From the NCBI GenBank assembly GCA_037974665.1, contig CM075775.1, positions 41,752,152 to 41,816,151 of the forward strand: 64,000 bases of DNA, written 5' to 3'. This stretch comes from Ehretia macrophylla. Lineage: Eukaryota; Streptophyta; Magnoliopsida; Boraginales; Ehretiaceae. The position numbers and the translations under genes are program-made. This document shows, in pieces, positions 23,224 to 36,500 of the stretch. The notes beneath the pieces are model-generated. The model was not told the DNA's origin, did no database searches, and worked only from the letters and a program-made list of their open reading frames with translations. Numbering within the stretch: position 1 is the first letter of the stretch; every line of letters begins with the position of its first letter.

Positions 23224-23784
23224 CCATTTTCATTTTTTTTGCCACGTTTAGCCTTGCCAAGATGATTTATCCATCACATTTATATTTTCGAGTCCCACGA
23301 CATCTTGGACAAGACACATTCGCCTTGCGTAGAGGTTGGGCAAGTAAATCGAGGATGTGGGGCTTGTGACCAAGTCTCCATTTCTTCGGTGCCTATAACT
23401 TTTGATCCGTAAGGAGTTGTGCGGCGCACATCATACCGTCGGAAAGCTCTCTAGGAGGTCTTCGACCAGAGCAGCAAGGCTGCTTTGTTACGCCTTTTTT
23501 TGGTACTCAAAATTGAACGTTTTCATCAGTTTTGGGCCACTTTTCTTCTTCTTGCACTGTTTTTTAGGCCTGTGTCATTCGTCGTGAGCCGTGAAAAGTA
23601 AGGGAACCCAACTCGCAGAACATTGGAGTGCTCTACAATGCGTCGATATCACGTCTTGCGGTAATGCTACGTTGTTGAAGCAGATGGGCTGTCAATAAGC
23701 CTAATGGGCCTTTTGAATGGTTCGTCTCTCTTGGCTAGGACTGTGAACCATCAACACATAAGGGCTTTGTACCATCAACAAGAA

Positions 23785-23902
23785 GGGTGCAATCATACCA
23801 GCACTAAGGCATCAGATCCCGTCAGTACTCCAAAGTTAAGCGTGCTTGGGCGAGAGTAGTACTAGGATGGGTGACCCCTTGGGAAGTCCTCGTGTTGCAC
23901 CC
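23785..23902 (+). rRNA. 5S rRNA gene copy 14
   Basis: 118 nt, counterpart of copies 5 and 22. Minor changes (CACTAAGGCATCAG, CAGTACTCCAAAG). The A and C boxes are intact and a T-rich run follows. Confidence 0.9.
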
Positions 23903-24155
23903 CTCTTTTCTTATTTTCTTGCCACGTTTAGCTTTCCCAAGATACTTTATCTATCACATTTATATTCTCGAGTCCCACGGCATCTTAGCCAAGACAAATT
24001 CGCTTTACGGAGAGGCTGGGCCCGCAAACCGATGACGTGGGGCCTATGAGCAGGTCAACATCTCTCCGATGCCCATAACTTTTGATCTGTGAGGAGTTAT
24101 GCGGTGCATAACATACTGTTGGAAAGCTGTCTAGGAGCTCTACGATAGGGAGCAT

Positions 24156-26525
24156 ATTCACTTGTAGAACACTTAGAGGTATATGAACATTAAACAGGCA
24201 GCCAAGTAACACATATGAATCAAGTCATATAACTCATTTCGGGTTCACATATCAAGTGTTGAGATCATACAAGCATGCAACAACACTTATACAAGGCCGG
24301 GTGTAAGAATAGTTCACTTATCAATATGCAATCATCGAGAATCATGTTGAGAGTTATAAAGACAATTCCAGGTAGCCTATTAACATTCGACAAAATCAAT
24401 TATAAGTCACACAAGAGTGGTTTATGACTTAGGAGTCTACGCGGCCATTAGGGTTTACAAGGCCGTGCTCGGGTGTTGATTTTGTTTGCTAAGGACAACA
24501 AGTGACACTTAAACCTTTTCAAGCATACTTAGCAATTATCGGGCAGCCTACTAACCAATCAATTGAACACATTTAACTACAGGATCATCACTTAGCAAGT
24601 ATTCATAAGCAATAGGGCCTCAATTTCTTGCTTACACATGTGATTAAACAACAATTCGTCATATAATTAAACCCAAGCCATGCATCAATTAATTAATCAT
24701 CCTCAACCAACCAAAACAACCCACCCAACTTCTAATTTCCACAATTCCAAGCATTCAACATCTCAAGTAAAGTTACAACATGATTCAAAGCATATTACCA
24801 AGCAAAAATCCTACTGCAATGGTCTGTTTTTCATCATTCATTTAGCCAAGTAAATAACTTCCAAATTCAGTGAAAAAAATTTAAAATTTAAGCTTAATAA
24901 GTGGTTTAAATATAGGAACAAACCTCGCTGCATTCCGAGTTCGGACTTAGGAGTTATGGCCAAACCCGTGAGACTACACAAAACTGTCCAGTTTTGGATA
25001 CATTACGATTGTTTCAATTTTTTAGGGTCTTAAACTCAAAATTAGCCTTAGCCTATTTCTTAAAAATATGTTCAAAACAGACAAATATAGTGACCTACCA
25101 AATTTCATGCATTTTTATCAACTTTTACTAGTTCAAAAACACTTTTTTCTACAAGGTCAGTAATCTGCCAGAAAAACGTGTTTGCATATCTCTAAGTTTC
25201 TAGCAATTATCAAGCCATGCATGAGTAGATAGGCTCATATAAACACATAAACATGAATTACAAGAGTAAATACAGCCATATGAGAGCATGCATATGTTTT
25301 GAAAGCTTTTAAAAAGATTTAACCCTCACCTTAGCAACTTGATGGATGAAAATGCACGAATGCTCTTGAAAACGCACAAAAGGTCCTCTTTCCTTGCTTT
25401 GGCCGAGTGGTGGCTGGTTTTTCCTCAAATCCTAGCTTAGTTAGCTTGTGTAGGAGGTGTGCATGTGTGTGAAACCAAAATACAAGGAAGAAAACCATCA
25501 AAACTTACCTATGGCCGAGATAGAGAGATTTGTGAGCTTTGTGTGAGATTCTTGCTATGTTGCTTGCTATGGCCGAGCTTGGAGTGGTCTTGAGAGTCCT
25601 TGAGAGTTTTTTAGAAGTCTTGGGAGCTCAAGAGAGAGCTATGGCCGAGAGAGTGAGAGAATGGGAGAGAATGAGAGAGTTTTGAGAGAGAAATGATGTT
25701 GAAGTGTTTATATGAGTATGGCATGTATGTGTGTCGGCCTTGGGCTTTACAAATCTGAAATTTCTTTTGTCATTTGAGCAATTTTGAATTGTAGGCATGC
25801 TTTGGGTGAGTAGGCCGCGAAAGGTATGCTTGGGTAGGGTGCATAGGAATTTTTTTATGCATTGTGTTTTGTGTTTGTGTCATAGAATGTCTAGGATATA
25901 TTTGAATATGTGCAAAGCTTGTCATAAGGCCTTGGTGGCCGGCCACGAAATGGTCTATTTATGCATTTTGTGTTGTTTTTAATTGTATAATGTTGTATTA
26001 TAGTATCAGTGTTTATAGGTTTTTGTGTGCCAGGGTTTTTGGTGGGAATAAAGAATGTTTAGTGTTTAGTGAGCTTTTGTCTTCTAGTGAGTTGATTTAG
26101 GATTATAATAATAGTTCATGGTGTTTGTAGGATTATTTTATAGTCTAGTACTTTGTGTAGGATTCTTTATTGATTAGCGAGCAGGCACGCTTTCATAGGT
26201 CTAGGGCATACACTAAGAGGTAAGGCACGCACTTCAAAACAAATGCACTGATTCCAAGGTAAATACACGAAACCCTATGTGAATACACGTAAACTAATAC
26301 AAGGCACGTAATTCAATTGAATTCACGAAAATCAAGGTACGACACTTGTATCAAGGTTAAGGCACACAGTTCAAGGTTAGTGCACAAATATCGAGGTGTC
26401 ACACATAAATCGAGGATTATGGCACACAATTCTAGATCAAGGTACGTATGACGAGGCATGCACAAAAAACCAATACACGGCACGTAAATCGAGGTAAGAC
26501 ACGTTATTCAGGTCCAGGCCTCACA
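24156..26525 (-). mobile_element. Reverse LTR, truncated (unit B)
   Basis: About 2370 bp ending CCTCACA at the same spacer position as the unit A and C reverse LTRs and followed by GCTGC. The left 1.5 kb (the LTR's own 3' end, including the GC-rich block) and about 20 bp of spacer are gone. The spacer joins the LTR at an AGCATATTCACTTG junction. The corresponding complete copies are 11396-15264 and 38310-42161. Confidence 0.85.
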
Positions 26526-26823
26526 GCTGCACCTTTTTTCGGTACCCAAAATCAAACGTTTTCATTAGTTTCATGTCACTTTTCTTATTTTTGTGCTATT
26601 TTTTAGGCCTGGGTCGTTCATCGTGAGCCGCGAAAAGGACGAGAACCCAACTCGCAGAACATTGAAGGGCTCTACAATGCGTCAATATCACGTCTTGCGG
26701 TGATGCTGCGTTGTTGAAGCAGATGGGCTGTCGATAAGCCCAATGGGCATTTTGAATGGTTCGTCTTACTTGGCTGCGACTGTGAACCATCAACATGTAA
26801 TGGCTTTCCACCATCAACATGAC

Positions 26824-26941
26824 GGGTGCGATCATACCAGTGCTAAATCACCGGATCCCATTAGAACTTTAAAGTTAAGCATGGTTGGGCAAGAGTAGTA
26901 CTAGGATGGGTAACCCCTTGGGAAGTCCTAGTGTTGTACCC
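26824..26941 (+). rRNA. 5S rRNA gene copy 15
   Basis: 118 nt, with CAGTGCTAAATCACC, ACTTTAAAG, ATGGTTGGGCAAG and the C-box change GGGTAACC that it shares with copies 6 and 23. It is one of the more degenerate copies. Confidence 0.83.
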
Positions 26942-27502
26942 ACATTTTCCTTTTTTTTGTCCAGTTTAGCCTTGCCAAGATGCTTTATCCATCACATTTA
27001 TATTCTCGAGTCTGACGGAATCTTCAGCAAGACAACTTCGCTTCACGTAGAGGTTGGGCTCGGAAACCGAGGACGTGGGGCCTATGACCAGGTCTTCGTC
27101 GCTCTAGTCCACATAACTTTTGATTCGGAAGGAGTTATGCGGCGAACAACATACTGTTGGAAAGCTCTCCAGGAGCTCTACGACGGGGGCAACTAGCCTG
27201 CTCGGCTGTGCCTTTTTTCAGTAACCAAAATTGAAAGTTTTTATCAGTTTCAGGCCACTTTTTTTCTTTTTGCGCTATTTTTTAGGACCGGGTCATTCGT
27301 TGTGAGCTGCGAAAAGGACGAGAACCCAACTCGCGGATTATTAGAGGGCTCAACAACTCTTTAATATCACGTCTTGCGGTGATACTGCATTGTTGAGGCA
27401 GTTGGGCTATCGATAATCCCAATGGGCCTTTTGAATGGTTCGTCTCTCTTGGCTGTGACTGTCAACCATCAACACATAAGGGCTTTGCACTATCAACAAG
27501 CC

Positions 27503-27620
27503 AGGTGTGATCATACCAGTACTAATGCACCGGATCCCATTAGAACTCCGAAGTTAAGTATGCTTGGGCGAGAATAGCACTAGGATGGGTGACATCCTGG
27601 GAAGTCCTCGTGTTGCACCC
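27503..27620 (+). rRNA. 5S rRNA gene copy 16
   Basis: 118 nt, with AGGTGTGATC, AAGTATGCTTGGG, GAGAATAGCAC and GACATCCTGG. It follows copy 15 directly, so the gene equivalent to copy 7 has been lost between them. Confidence 0.86.
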
Positions 27621-28182
27621 CCCTTTTCTTTTTTTTTTTGCCCCGTTTTGCCTTGCCATATGCTTTGTCCATCACATTTATATTCTCGAGTCCCACGGTA
27701 TCTTGGGCAAGACAACTTTGTTTCGCATAGAGGCTGAGCTCGCAAACCGAAGAGGTGGGGCTTGTAACCAAGTCTCCGTGACTCCGGTGCCCATAACATT
27801 TGATCCGCAAGGAGTTTTGGGGCGCACAGCATACCGTTGGAAAGTTCTCCGGGTGCTCTACGACTGGGGCAATAAGCCTGCTCGGCTGCGTATTTTTTCA
27901 GTAACAAAAATCTAACATTTTCATCAGTTTGGGGCTACTTTTCTTCTTTTTGCACTATTTTTATGCCTAGGTCATTCATCGTGGGCTGCAAAAAAGGACG
28001 AGAACCCAACTCACGGAACATTACAGGGCTCTACAACTCAACGATATCACGTCTTGCGGTGATGCTGCGCTGTTGAAGAAGATGGGTCGTCGATAAGCCC
28101 AGTAGGCCTTTTGAATGGGCCATCAGTCGTGGTTGGGACTATGAACCATCAACACATAAGGGTTTTGCACCATCAACATGAC

Positions 28183-28300
28183 GGGTGTAATCATACCAGC
28201 ACTAATGCATCGAATCCCATCAGAACTCCGAAGTTAAGCGTGTTTGGGCGAGAGTAGTACTAGGATAGGTGACCCCTAGGGAAGTCCTCGTGTTGTACCC
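28183..28300 (+). rRNA. 5S rRNA gene copy 17
   Basis: 118 nt, with GTGTTTGGGCG and GATAGGTGACC as in copy 9. Confidence 0.87.
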
Positions 28301-28862
28301 CCCTTTTCATTTCTTTTTACCCCGTTTAGCCTTGCCAAGATGTTTTATCCATCACATTTCTATTCTTGAGTCCCACGGCATCTTGGGCATGACAACTTCG
28401 CTTTGCGTAGATGCTGGGCCCACAAACCGAGGACATGGGGCCTGTGACCAGGTCTCCATCGCTCCGGTGCCCATAACTTTTGATTCGTAAGGAGTTATGT
28501 GACGCACAGCATACCGTTGGAAAGTTCTCTTGGAGCTCTACGGCGGGGGCAACAAGCCTGCTCAACTGCGCCTTTTTTCAGTAACCAAAATCGAACATTT
28601 TCATCAATTTCGGGCTAATTTTTTTCCATTTGTGCTATTTTTTAGGCCTTCGTCATTCGTCGTGTGCCACGAAAACAGCGAGAACCTAACTCGTGCAACA
28701 TTAGAGGGCTCTACAATGCGTCGATATCACGTCTTGCAGTGATGCTGCGTTGTTGAAGCAGATGGGCTTTCGATAAGCCCAATAGGCCTTTTGATTTGGC
28801 CGTCTTTCTTGGCTGGGACTGTGAATCGTCAACACATAAGTGCTTTGCACCAGCAATATGAC

Positions 28863-28980
28863 GGGTGCTATCATACCAGTACTAATGCACCAGATCCCAG
28901 CAAAACCCCGAAGTTAAGCATGCTTGGGCGAGAGTAGTACTAGGATGGGTGACACCCTAGTAAGTCCCTGTGTTGTACCC
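28863..28980 (+). rRNA. 5S rRNA gene copy 18
   Basis: 118 nt, with GTGCTATCATACCAGTAC, CCCAGCAAAACCCC and GACACCCTAGTAAGTCCCTG. First gene of unit C, counterpart of copies 1 and 10. Confidence 0.87.
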
Positions 28981-29543
28981 CACCTTTTCATTTTTTTTTT
29001 GCCACGTTTAGCCTTGCCAAGATGCTTTATCCATCACATTTATATTCTCGAGTCCTACGACATCTTAGGCAAGACAACTTCACTTGCGTAGAGGCTGGGG
29101 CCGAAAACCGAGGATGTTGGGCCTGTGACCAAGTCTCCGTCGCTCTGGTGCACATAACTTTTGATCCGTAAGGAGTTATGCGGTGCACAACATGCCGTTG
29201 GAAAGCTCTCTAGGAGCTCTATGACGGGGGAAGCATGCCTACTCGGTTGCGCCTTTTTTCTGTAACCAAAATTGAACGTTTTCATCAGTTTTAGGCCACT
29301 TTTCATCTATTTGCGCTGTTTTTAAGGCTCGGGTCTTTTATCATGAGCCTCGAAAAGGACGAGAACCCAACTCGTGCAACATTAGAGGGCACTACAACGC
29401 ATTGATATCACGTCTTGCGGTGATGCTGCGTTGTTGAAGTAGATGGGCTGTCGATAAGCCCAATAGGCCTTTTGATTTGGCCGTCTTTCTTGGCTGGGAC
29501 TGTGAACCGTCAACACACAAGGGCTTAGCACCATCAACATGAC

Positions 29544-29661
29544 AGGTGCTATCATACCAGCACTAATACACCAGATCCCATCAAAACTCTGAAGTTAAGC
29601 GTGCTTGGGTGAGAGTAGTACTAGGATAGGTGACCCCTTGGGAAGTCCTCGTGTTGCACCC
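29544..29661 (+). rRNA. 5S rRNA gene copy 19
   Basis: 118 nt, with GTGCTATC, ACTAATACACCAG, TTGGGTGAGAG and a C box reading GATAGGTGACC. Confidence 0.86.
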
Positions 29662-30212
29662 CCACCTTTTCATTTTTTTTTGCCACGTTTAGCCTTGCCA
29701 AGATGTTTTATCCATCATATTTATAATCTCGAGTCCCACGACATCTTGGGCAAGACAACTTCGCTCCGCGTAGATGCTGGGCCCGAAAACTGAGAACGTA
29801 GGGCCTGTGACCAGGTCTCCGTCACTCCGGTGCCTATAACCTTTGATCCATAAGGATTTATGTGGCGCACAGCATACCATTGGAAGGCTCTTCGGCGGCA
29901 GCATCAAGCCAGCTTTGCTGCGCCTTTTTTTGGTACCCAAAATCGTACGTTTTCATCAGTTTTGTTCCATTTTTACTCTTTTTGCACTTTTTTTAGGCCC
30001 GTGTCGTTCGTCGTGAGCCGCAAAAGTACGAGAACAAAATTCGCGGAACATTGGAGGGCTCTACAACTCATTGATATTGCATCTTGCAGTGATGCTACGT
30101 TGTTGAAGCAGATGGGTTGTCGATAAGCCCAATAGGCCTTTTGAATGGTTCGTCTCTCTTGGCTAGAACTGTAAACCATCGACACATAAGGGCTTTGCAC
30201 CATCAACAAGAC

Positions 30213-30330
30213 AGGTGCGATCATACCAGCACTAATGCACCAGATCCCATCAGAACTCCAAAGTTAAACGTGCTTGGGTGAGGTGAGTATTAGGATGAGT
30301 GACCCTCAGGAAAGTCCTCGTGTTGTACCC
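30213..30330 (+). rRNA. 5S rRNA gene copy 20 (degenerate)
   Basis: 118 nt, with changes in both internal boxes (GTTAAACGTGCTTGGGTGAG; ATTAGGATGAGTGACC) and GACCCTCAGGAAAG. Same unit member as copies 3 and 12. Probably not functional. Confidence 0.82.
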
Positions 30331-30671
30331 TCCATTTCCTTTTTTTTTTTTTGCCCCATTTAGCCTTGCCAAGATGCTTTATCCACTAGATTTATTTTCT
30401 CGAGTCGCACGGAATCTTGGGCAAGACAACTTGGCTTTGCCTAGAGGCTGGGCCTGCAAATTGAGGATGTGGGGCCTGTGACCAAGTCTCCGTCACTCCA
30501 GTGCACAGTATACCTTTGGAAAGCTCTCCGGGAGCTCTACCACGGGGGCAGCAAGCCTGCCCGGCTACGCCTTTTTTCGGTAAGCAAAATCTAACATTTT
30601 CATCCATTTTGGGCTACTTTTCTTCTTTTTGCGCTGTTTTTTAGGCCCGAGTCGTTCGTCGTGAGCCGCGA

Positions 30672-33441
30672 TGTGAGGCCCGACCCTAAATAATGTGTCT
30701 TACCTCGATTTACGTGCCATAGACCCAGAATTATATGACCAACCTGGGTTTACGTGCCCTAACCTCGATGTACGTGTATTACCTCATTTCGTGTGCCCTA
30801 ATCTTGAACTGCATACCGTAACCTAGATATAAAGTTGTGCCTTGAATTATGTGCCTTCACCTAGGATTGCGTGCATTTACATAGGAATCTGTGCATTTAC
30901 CTAGAAGTGCGTGCCTCATCTTGTAGTACATGCCCTAGACCAACGAATGCGTGCCTGAACGCTAATCAATAAAGATTCCTGCCCAAAGCACAAGATAATA
31001 AAATAATCCTACACAACCCACTAACCATTATTAAATTCCCAATCCAAATCTCTACAAAATCCACTATCACCTAAATATTATATTTTAAACTCACTATGAG
31101 ACAAAATCTCACAAACCTCTAAACATATCCTATATTCTATTCTACCTAAAATCCCTAAATACCCAACATTCTCCTACACACATGCTAAGCCCTAAGCACT
31201 TTCCTATTATCTAAACATTCCTATGACAAGTTCAAGACACAATGCAACCTAGGATAGACAAATGCATGACAAATACAAGACACAATGCAACCTAGGATAG
31301 ACAAATGCATGACAATACAAAAATAATAATAAAAACCTCATCTAAACCCTTCCCTTTCTTGACCTACACACCACACCCACTGCTCACAATTCAAAAAAAT
31401 GCAAAAGATGACAAAAATTGGGAATTTGAAAAGCTCAAGGTCGACACACACACTCAAAACATCTTCAAAGCATCAATTTTCTCTCAAACTCTCTCCTTCT
31501 CTCTCATCTTCGGCCATAGCATACTCTTGAGCTCCCAAGACTTCTAACAAGCTCTCAAGGACTCTCAAGACCACTTCAAGCTCAGCCATAGCAAGCAACA
31601 TAGCAAAACTTTCTCACAAAGCTCAAAAACCTCTCATTTTCGGCCATAGGTAAGTTTTGATGGTTTTCTTCCTTGACTTTTGGTTTCACACACATGCACA
31701 TCTCATACACAAGCTAACTAAGCTAAAATTTAAGGAAAGTCAAGCCACCACTCGGCCAAACCAAGGAAAGTGGACCTTTTGTGCGTTTCCAAGTGCATTC
31801 TAGCATTTTCATCCAACAACTTGCTAAGGTGAGGGTTAAACTCTTTTAAAAGCTTTCAAAACTCACATGCATGCTCTCATATGGCTGTATTTACCTTTGT
31901 AGTTCATGTATATGTGTTTATATGAGCCTATCCACCCATGCATGGCTTGATAATGGCTAGAAACTTGAAGATATGTAAACACATTTTTCTGGCAGATTAC
32001 TGACCTTGTGGAACGAAGTGCTTTTGGCTTAGTAAACATTGATAAAAATGCATGAAAATTGGTAGGTCACTATATTTGTCAGTTCTGAACATATTGTGCG
32101 GAAATAGGCCAACGACAATTTTGACTCTAAGACCTCCAAAATGGTCAAATTTCGTGATGTGTCTAAATCTGGAAAACTTGGAAATATGAAGTAGGGTTCT
32201 GGCAACTTTCTGACCTTGTAGAACAAAATAGTTTTAACCTAGTAAACGATGTTGAAAATGCTTGAAAATTGGTAGGTCACTATAGGTTTCAGTTATGGAC
32301 ATTTTTGACAGAAATAGGCTAAGGCTAATTTTGAGTATAAAGGCCTCAAAGATGGCAAATATCGAGATATGTATGAATCTGGACAGTTTTGCGTAGTCTC
32401 ACGGTTTTGATCATAACTCCTAAGTCCGAACTCCAAATCCAGCGAGGTTTATTCCTCGATTTAAAGCACTCATTAAGATTCAATTTTAAATTTAGTTCAC
32501 TGAATTTTGAGGTTATTTACTTGGATAAATGAATGGGGAAAAACAGACCATTGAAGTAAGGTTTTTGGCTCGGTAATATGCTTTGAATCATGTTGTAACT
32601 TTACTTGTGGTATTGAATGCTTCGAATTGTGGCAATTAGAAGTTGTGTGGTCTGTTTTGATTGGTTGAGGTTGCTTAATTGATTGATGCATGGCTTGGGT
32701 TTAATTATATGACGAATTGTTGCTTAATCGCATGTATAAGCACGAAATTGAGGCCCTATTGCTTATGAATACTTGCTAAGTGATGATCCTATGGCTAAAT
32801 GTGTTCAATTGAGTGGTTAGTAGGCTGCCCAATAATTGCTAAGTATACTTGAAATGGTTTAAGTGTTTCTTGTGGTGCTTAGCAAATAAAATCAACACCC
32901 GAGCACGGCCTTGTAAGCCCTAATGGCCCGTAGACTCCCAAGTCATAAACCACCCTTGTGTGATCATAATTGATGTTGAAGATTGTTAATAGGCTGCCCG
33001 AAATTATCTTTATAAGCTCTAAACATGATCCCCAATGATTGCATGTTGATAAGTGAACTATTCTTGTACCCGGTTTTGTGTAAGTGTCGTAGCATGCTTG
33101 TATGATCTCAACACTTGATATGTGAACTAAAATGAGATATATGACTTGTTTTATATGGTGTTACTTTGCTGTCCGTTAAAAGTTCACATGGTTCTAGGTG
33201 TTGTACAAAGTGAATTTATATGTCAAAGCATGCCTCGTATGTTTACTTGTCGATATGTGATCTTATACTTGCTCGGAAGCAACCTACTTTGTTGACCTCC
33301 TAATGTGAATTGTTAAAAGACATTTAATGGCTTATTTTGAACATGATTACTTAGCTGCTCGTGAAAGTTTAATTGCTTTCAAATTGATATATGAAATGAT
33401 TATATGTTCTTACAATGCCTTATATGCCAATATGTCAAAAT
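30672..33441 (+). mobile_element. Forward LTR, 3'-truncated (unit C)
   Basis: It starts TGTGAGGCCCGACCC after GAGCCGCGA and ends at the same ATGTCAAAATG/CC junction as the unit A and B copies. 2770 bp, with one minisatellite unit fewer than unit A in the middle of the LTR-start array. No gene is seen. Confidence 0.85.
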
Positions 33442-33573
33442 GCCTTTTTTCGGTACCCAAAATCGAACGTTTTCATTAGTTTTGGGCCACTTTTCTTCTT
33501 GCGCTATTTTTTAGGCCCGTGTGGTTCGTCATGACCTGCGAAATGGAATAGAACCTAACTCGTGGAACATTAG
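33442..33573 (+). repeat. 5S spacer fragment before a solo LTR
   Basis: 5S spacer from CCTTTTTTCGG to GGAACATTAG. It continues at 37094 after the solo LTR, and the last five bases are the target duplication. Confidence 0.85.
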
Positions 33574-36500
33574 TGTCACGCCCCAACCCGGCCTATAAAA
33601 GTTAGACTAGGGTGTGATCTAAACATTCAAGTCATGTCTTGTACTCAATCGTTCATGAAAGTTTAACACTTAACGTTTAGCCTAGACACCATAATTTTTC
33701 CAGAAAACCGGCAGCATAACGGCTGTAATTGGGCTCTTTAGTTTGACCTAGTTCTCTAAACGCCTCAAAATTTTCAATCTCAATTTCATTTCCAACAAAG
33801 ATTACTATTCATCAATTGAAACGCTACTTGTTGTCTAGAAGTCTCGCTTGATTAATAACCTAGCATGATACTATGTCTCGTTTGTTTGTTAATTCTTGTT
33901 ACAAACGCACATGTTGATCTTAGCTTATCAATGAGTACCTGTTTAAGATTGGATGGGTTCATTTTACTTAATCCTTACCTGATACTTCATAATCCTATGA
34001 TAGATACTAGCCAATAACGATAGCAAAACGACCACAGTAGTGTCTATCTAGTTATTATCAATACAAACCAAAATTAGACCCCAAATTACAACGGGGGTCT
34101 TTTACCTTACAATAGCAAGCATCATAAGAAATGAAATAGTCTTCAAGCAACATATTGTTCACAAAATGGCCATAGTCACGTAAGGCACGTAGGGCAAGCA
34201 ATTATTCCAAGGAATCATCGTTAGGCACGTCATCCTCGGGTACCTGTTCTTGGTCTTCTTCACCTAAGATGATAAAAGAGGGTAAGTCCTTATGAACTCA
34301 GCGATGGGGGAATGAGAAATAAGTTTTGAAACTCATTTTCCGGTTCAACTTATGAAAAACCCTTTTTGTAAGCATGAATGTATCACAAGTAAGTACATAA
34401 CGTAATGTAAAAGTAAAGGAACACAATTACTCGTCTTTCCTCCCCGAGGTCCTCTAGGAACCAAGCGAGAGTACTTATACACATAGTGAAAAGGATACGG
34501 TGAGCTTTCTCTCTCAGTTCATGTCAGTATCAGTTGTTGCGGCCGACTTCAAATCATCCCCTTATCACGCCAAATGGGTGTACTCCGGATGTACCCCAAA
34601 ATCTTACTACGCAACTCTCCGAGGAAGTCTAGCCCCCAAGCGAGAGAGGGAATTGGACAATGGTAGTCACGGTTGCACCGGCAAGCCCGATGCCGCCCGG
34701 TGTGCGTGAACGCTACCACGTCAGAATGAAAGGTTACAACCTTGTATGCAATGCACATTTATGACATTTAATATATCACATTGGGAGGACAACAAAGTAG
34801 GTTGCCTCCGAGCAGTCATAAGATTGCACATTGACAGTTAAACACGCGAGGCACGATATGACAAGTAAATTTACTTGAAAAGCACATGGAGTTATATGAG
34901 CATTAAATGGGCAGCCATGCAACGCACGTAAATCAAGTCATATAACTCATTTCAAAGTTCACGTAATCAAATAATAAGATTATTCATCATGCAACGACAT
35001 CTAGGTGGGACCGGGCGCAAGAAAAGCCTACTTATCAACATTTAATCATCGAGATCATATTTAAGGTTACAAGGGCAACTACGGGCAGCCTACTAAACAC
35101 ATAATCAAACACAACATCCAAAGGATCAACACTTAGCAAGTTTACCTAGTTACTAGGGTTCCAATTAGTGCTTACCCGTGCGATTAAGCCCCAAGTCATC
35201 TCATAATTAAACTCAAGCCATGCATTGATTAGTTCATACACCCTCAAGAATTCAAACAGTCCACACAATATCTAAATGCCACAATCTCAATCATTTAATA
35301 CAACAAGAGAAGCTACAATAATTTTTCTAAGTATTTCACTAAGTGAAACCCTCACTGCAATGGACTGTTTTATCTCAATCATTAAGACAAGCAAACAATC
35401 TCCAATTCCAGTGAATAAGATGTCAAATTAAAGCTTAAGGGGTGAAATAAATTCAGAAACAAACCTCACATCATTTGGAGTTCGGGTTCAATAGTTATAG
35501 CCAAAACAGTGAGACTGCACAAAACTGTCCAGCTTTGCACACATTTCAATACTTGTCGTTTTTGAGGGCCTTAGGGTCAGATTTAGCCTTAGTCCATTTC
35601 TGACAAACATATCTAGAACTGAAAAATCTAGCTTCAAACCAAAGTTCATGCATTTTGGATATCATTTACTAAGTCAAAACTGGTTCGTTCTACAAGGTCA
35701 GTGAATCTGCCAAAACCTGCTTCATTTTTCCAGACTTTCCAGATTTGGATACATTTTGATAATTAGCCATTTGAGGACCTTAGAGTCAAAATTAGCTTTG
35801 GTCTATTTATGTGAAAAGTGTTCAAAACTGGCAAAACTAGTTACCGACCAATTTTCACGCATTTTCAACATCATTTACCTAGTCAAAATCACCTCGCACC
35901 AACAAGGCAGAAGGCTGTCACATACCCGATTTCATCTATCATCACATTCTAGCCAAGAATCTTGCCATGCATGTCTATAAAAGCTCATGAACACACATAT
36001 ATCTCAAGTACAGAAGTAAAGATAGACATTTAAGGGCATGCATGTGGTTTTTTGAAAGATTTTCAAGAAGTTTTAGCCCTCACCTTAGCAAAACAACAAG
36101 AAGATGCACAAGACTCTTGATGGTTGCACAAGATTGATTCTTTCCTTGCTTAGCCGAGACACCACTAGATTTTCTCAAATTTCCTAAGCCGAAATGGAGG
36201 TTCAAAGAGCTTGCATGTGAGTTTCTTGCAACCTAGCTTGCTTAGTCGAGCTCCTTGGTTGCTTGGAAGTCTTGAAGAGCCTTAGGATAAAGAACTTAGC
36301 TATGGAGTCTACAATATTCAGCTAGGGCCGAGAGAAAGAGAGAGAAGAATGAGAGGGAGAGAGAAGAATAAGAGGAAATGAGAGAAATGAAAGAAAAATA
36401 AAAGCCTTGCAAATGTTGAAGCTTGTGTCGGCCTTGGGCATGTAAATTTCAGACTTTTGTGTCTTCAAGAAGCATTTTGAATTACCTAGCATGGGCAAGG

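Larger units (their letters stand above)
22812..24155 (+). repeat. 5S rDNA block 4 (two repeats)
   Basis: Spacer plus 5S copies 13 and 14, the equivalents of copies 4-5 and 21-22. It breaks off after CTACGATAGGGAGCA where a truncated reverse LTR begins. Confidence 0.85.
18273..28862 (+). repeat. Higher-order repeat unit B
   Basis: 10.6 kb holding copies 10-12, a truncated forward LTR, copies 13-14, a reverse LTR that has lost its plus-strand left part, and copies 15-17. Relative to unit A it lacks the equivalent of copy 7 and about 1.5 kb of the reverse LTR. It also has a deletion of about 97 bp in the forward LTR minisatellite. Confidence 0.85.
26526..30671 (+). repeat. 5S rDNA block 5 (six repeats)
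   Basis: 5S copies 15-20 with periods of 669-681 bp. The join between units B and C lies between copies 17 and 18. Spacer features are the same as in the other blocks. Confidence 0.88.

Noticed and set aside
5449-30330. CRISPR-like array of regularly spaced repeats
   Set aside because: The repeat is a 118-nt 5S rRNA gene with 560-bp spacers that are similar to one another, in a eukaryotic context. It is not a CRISPR array.
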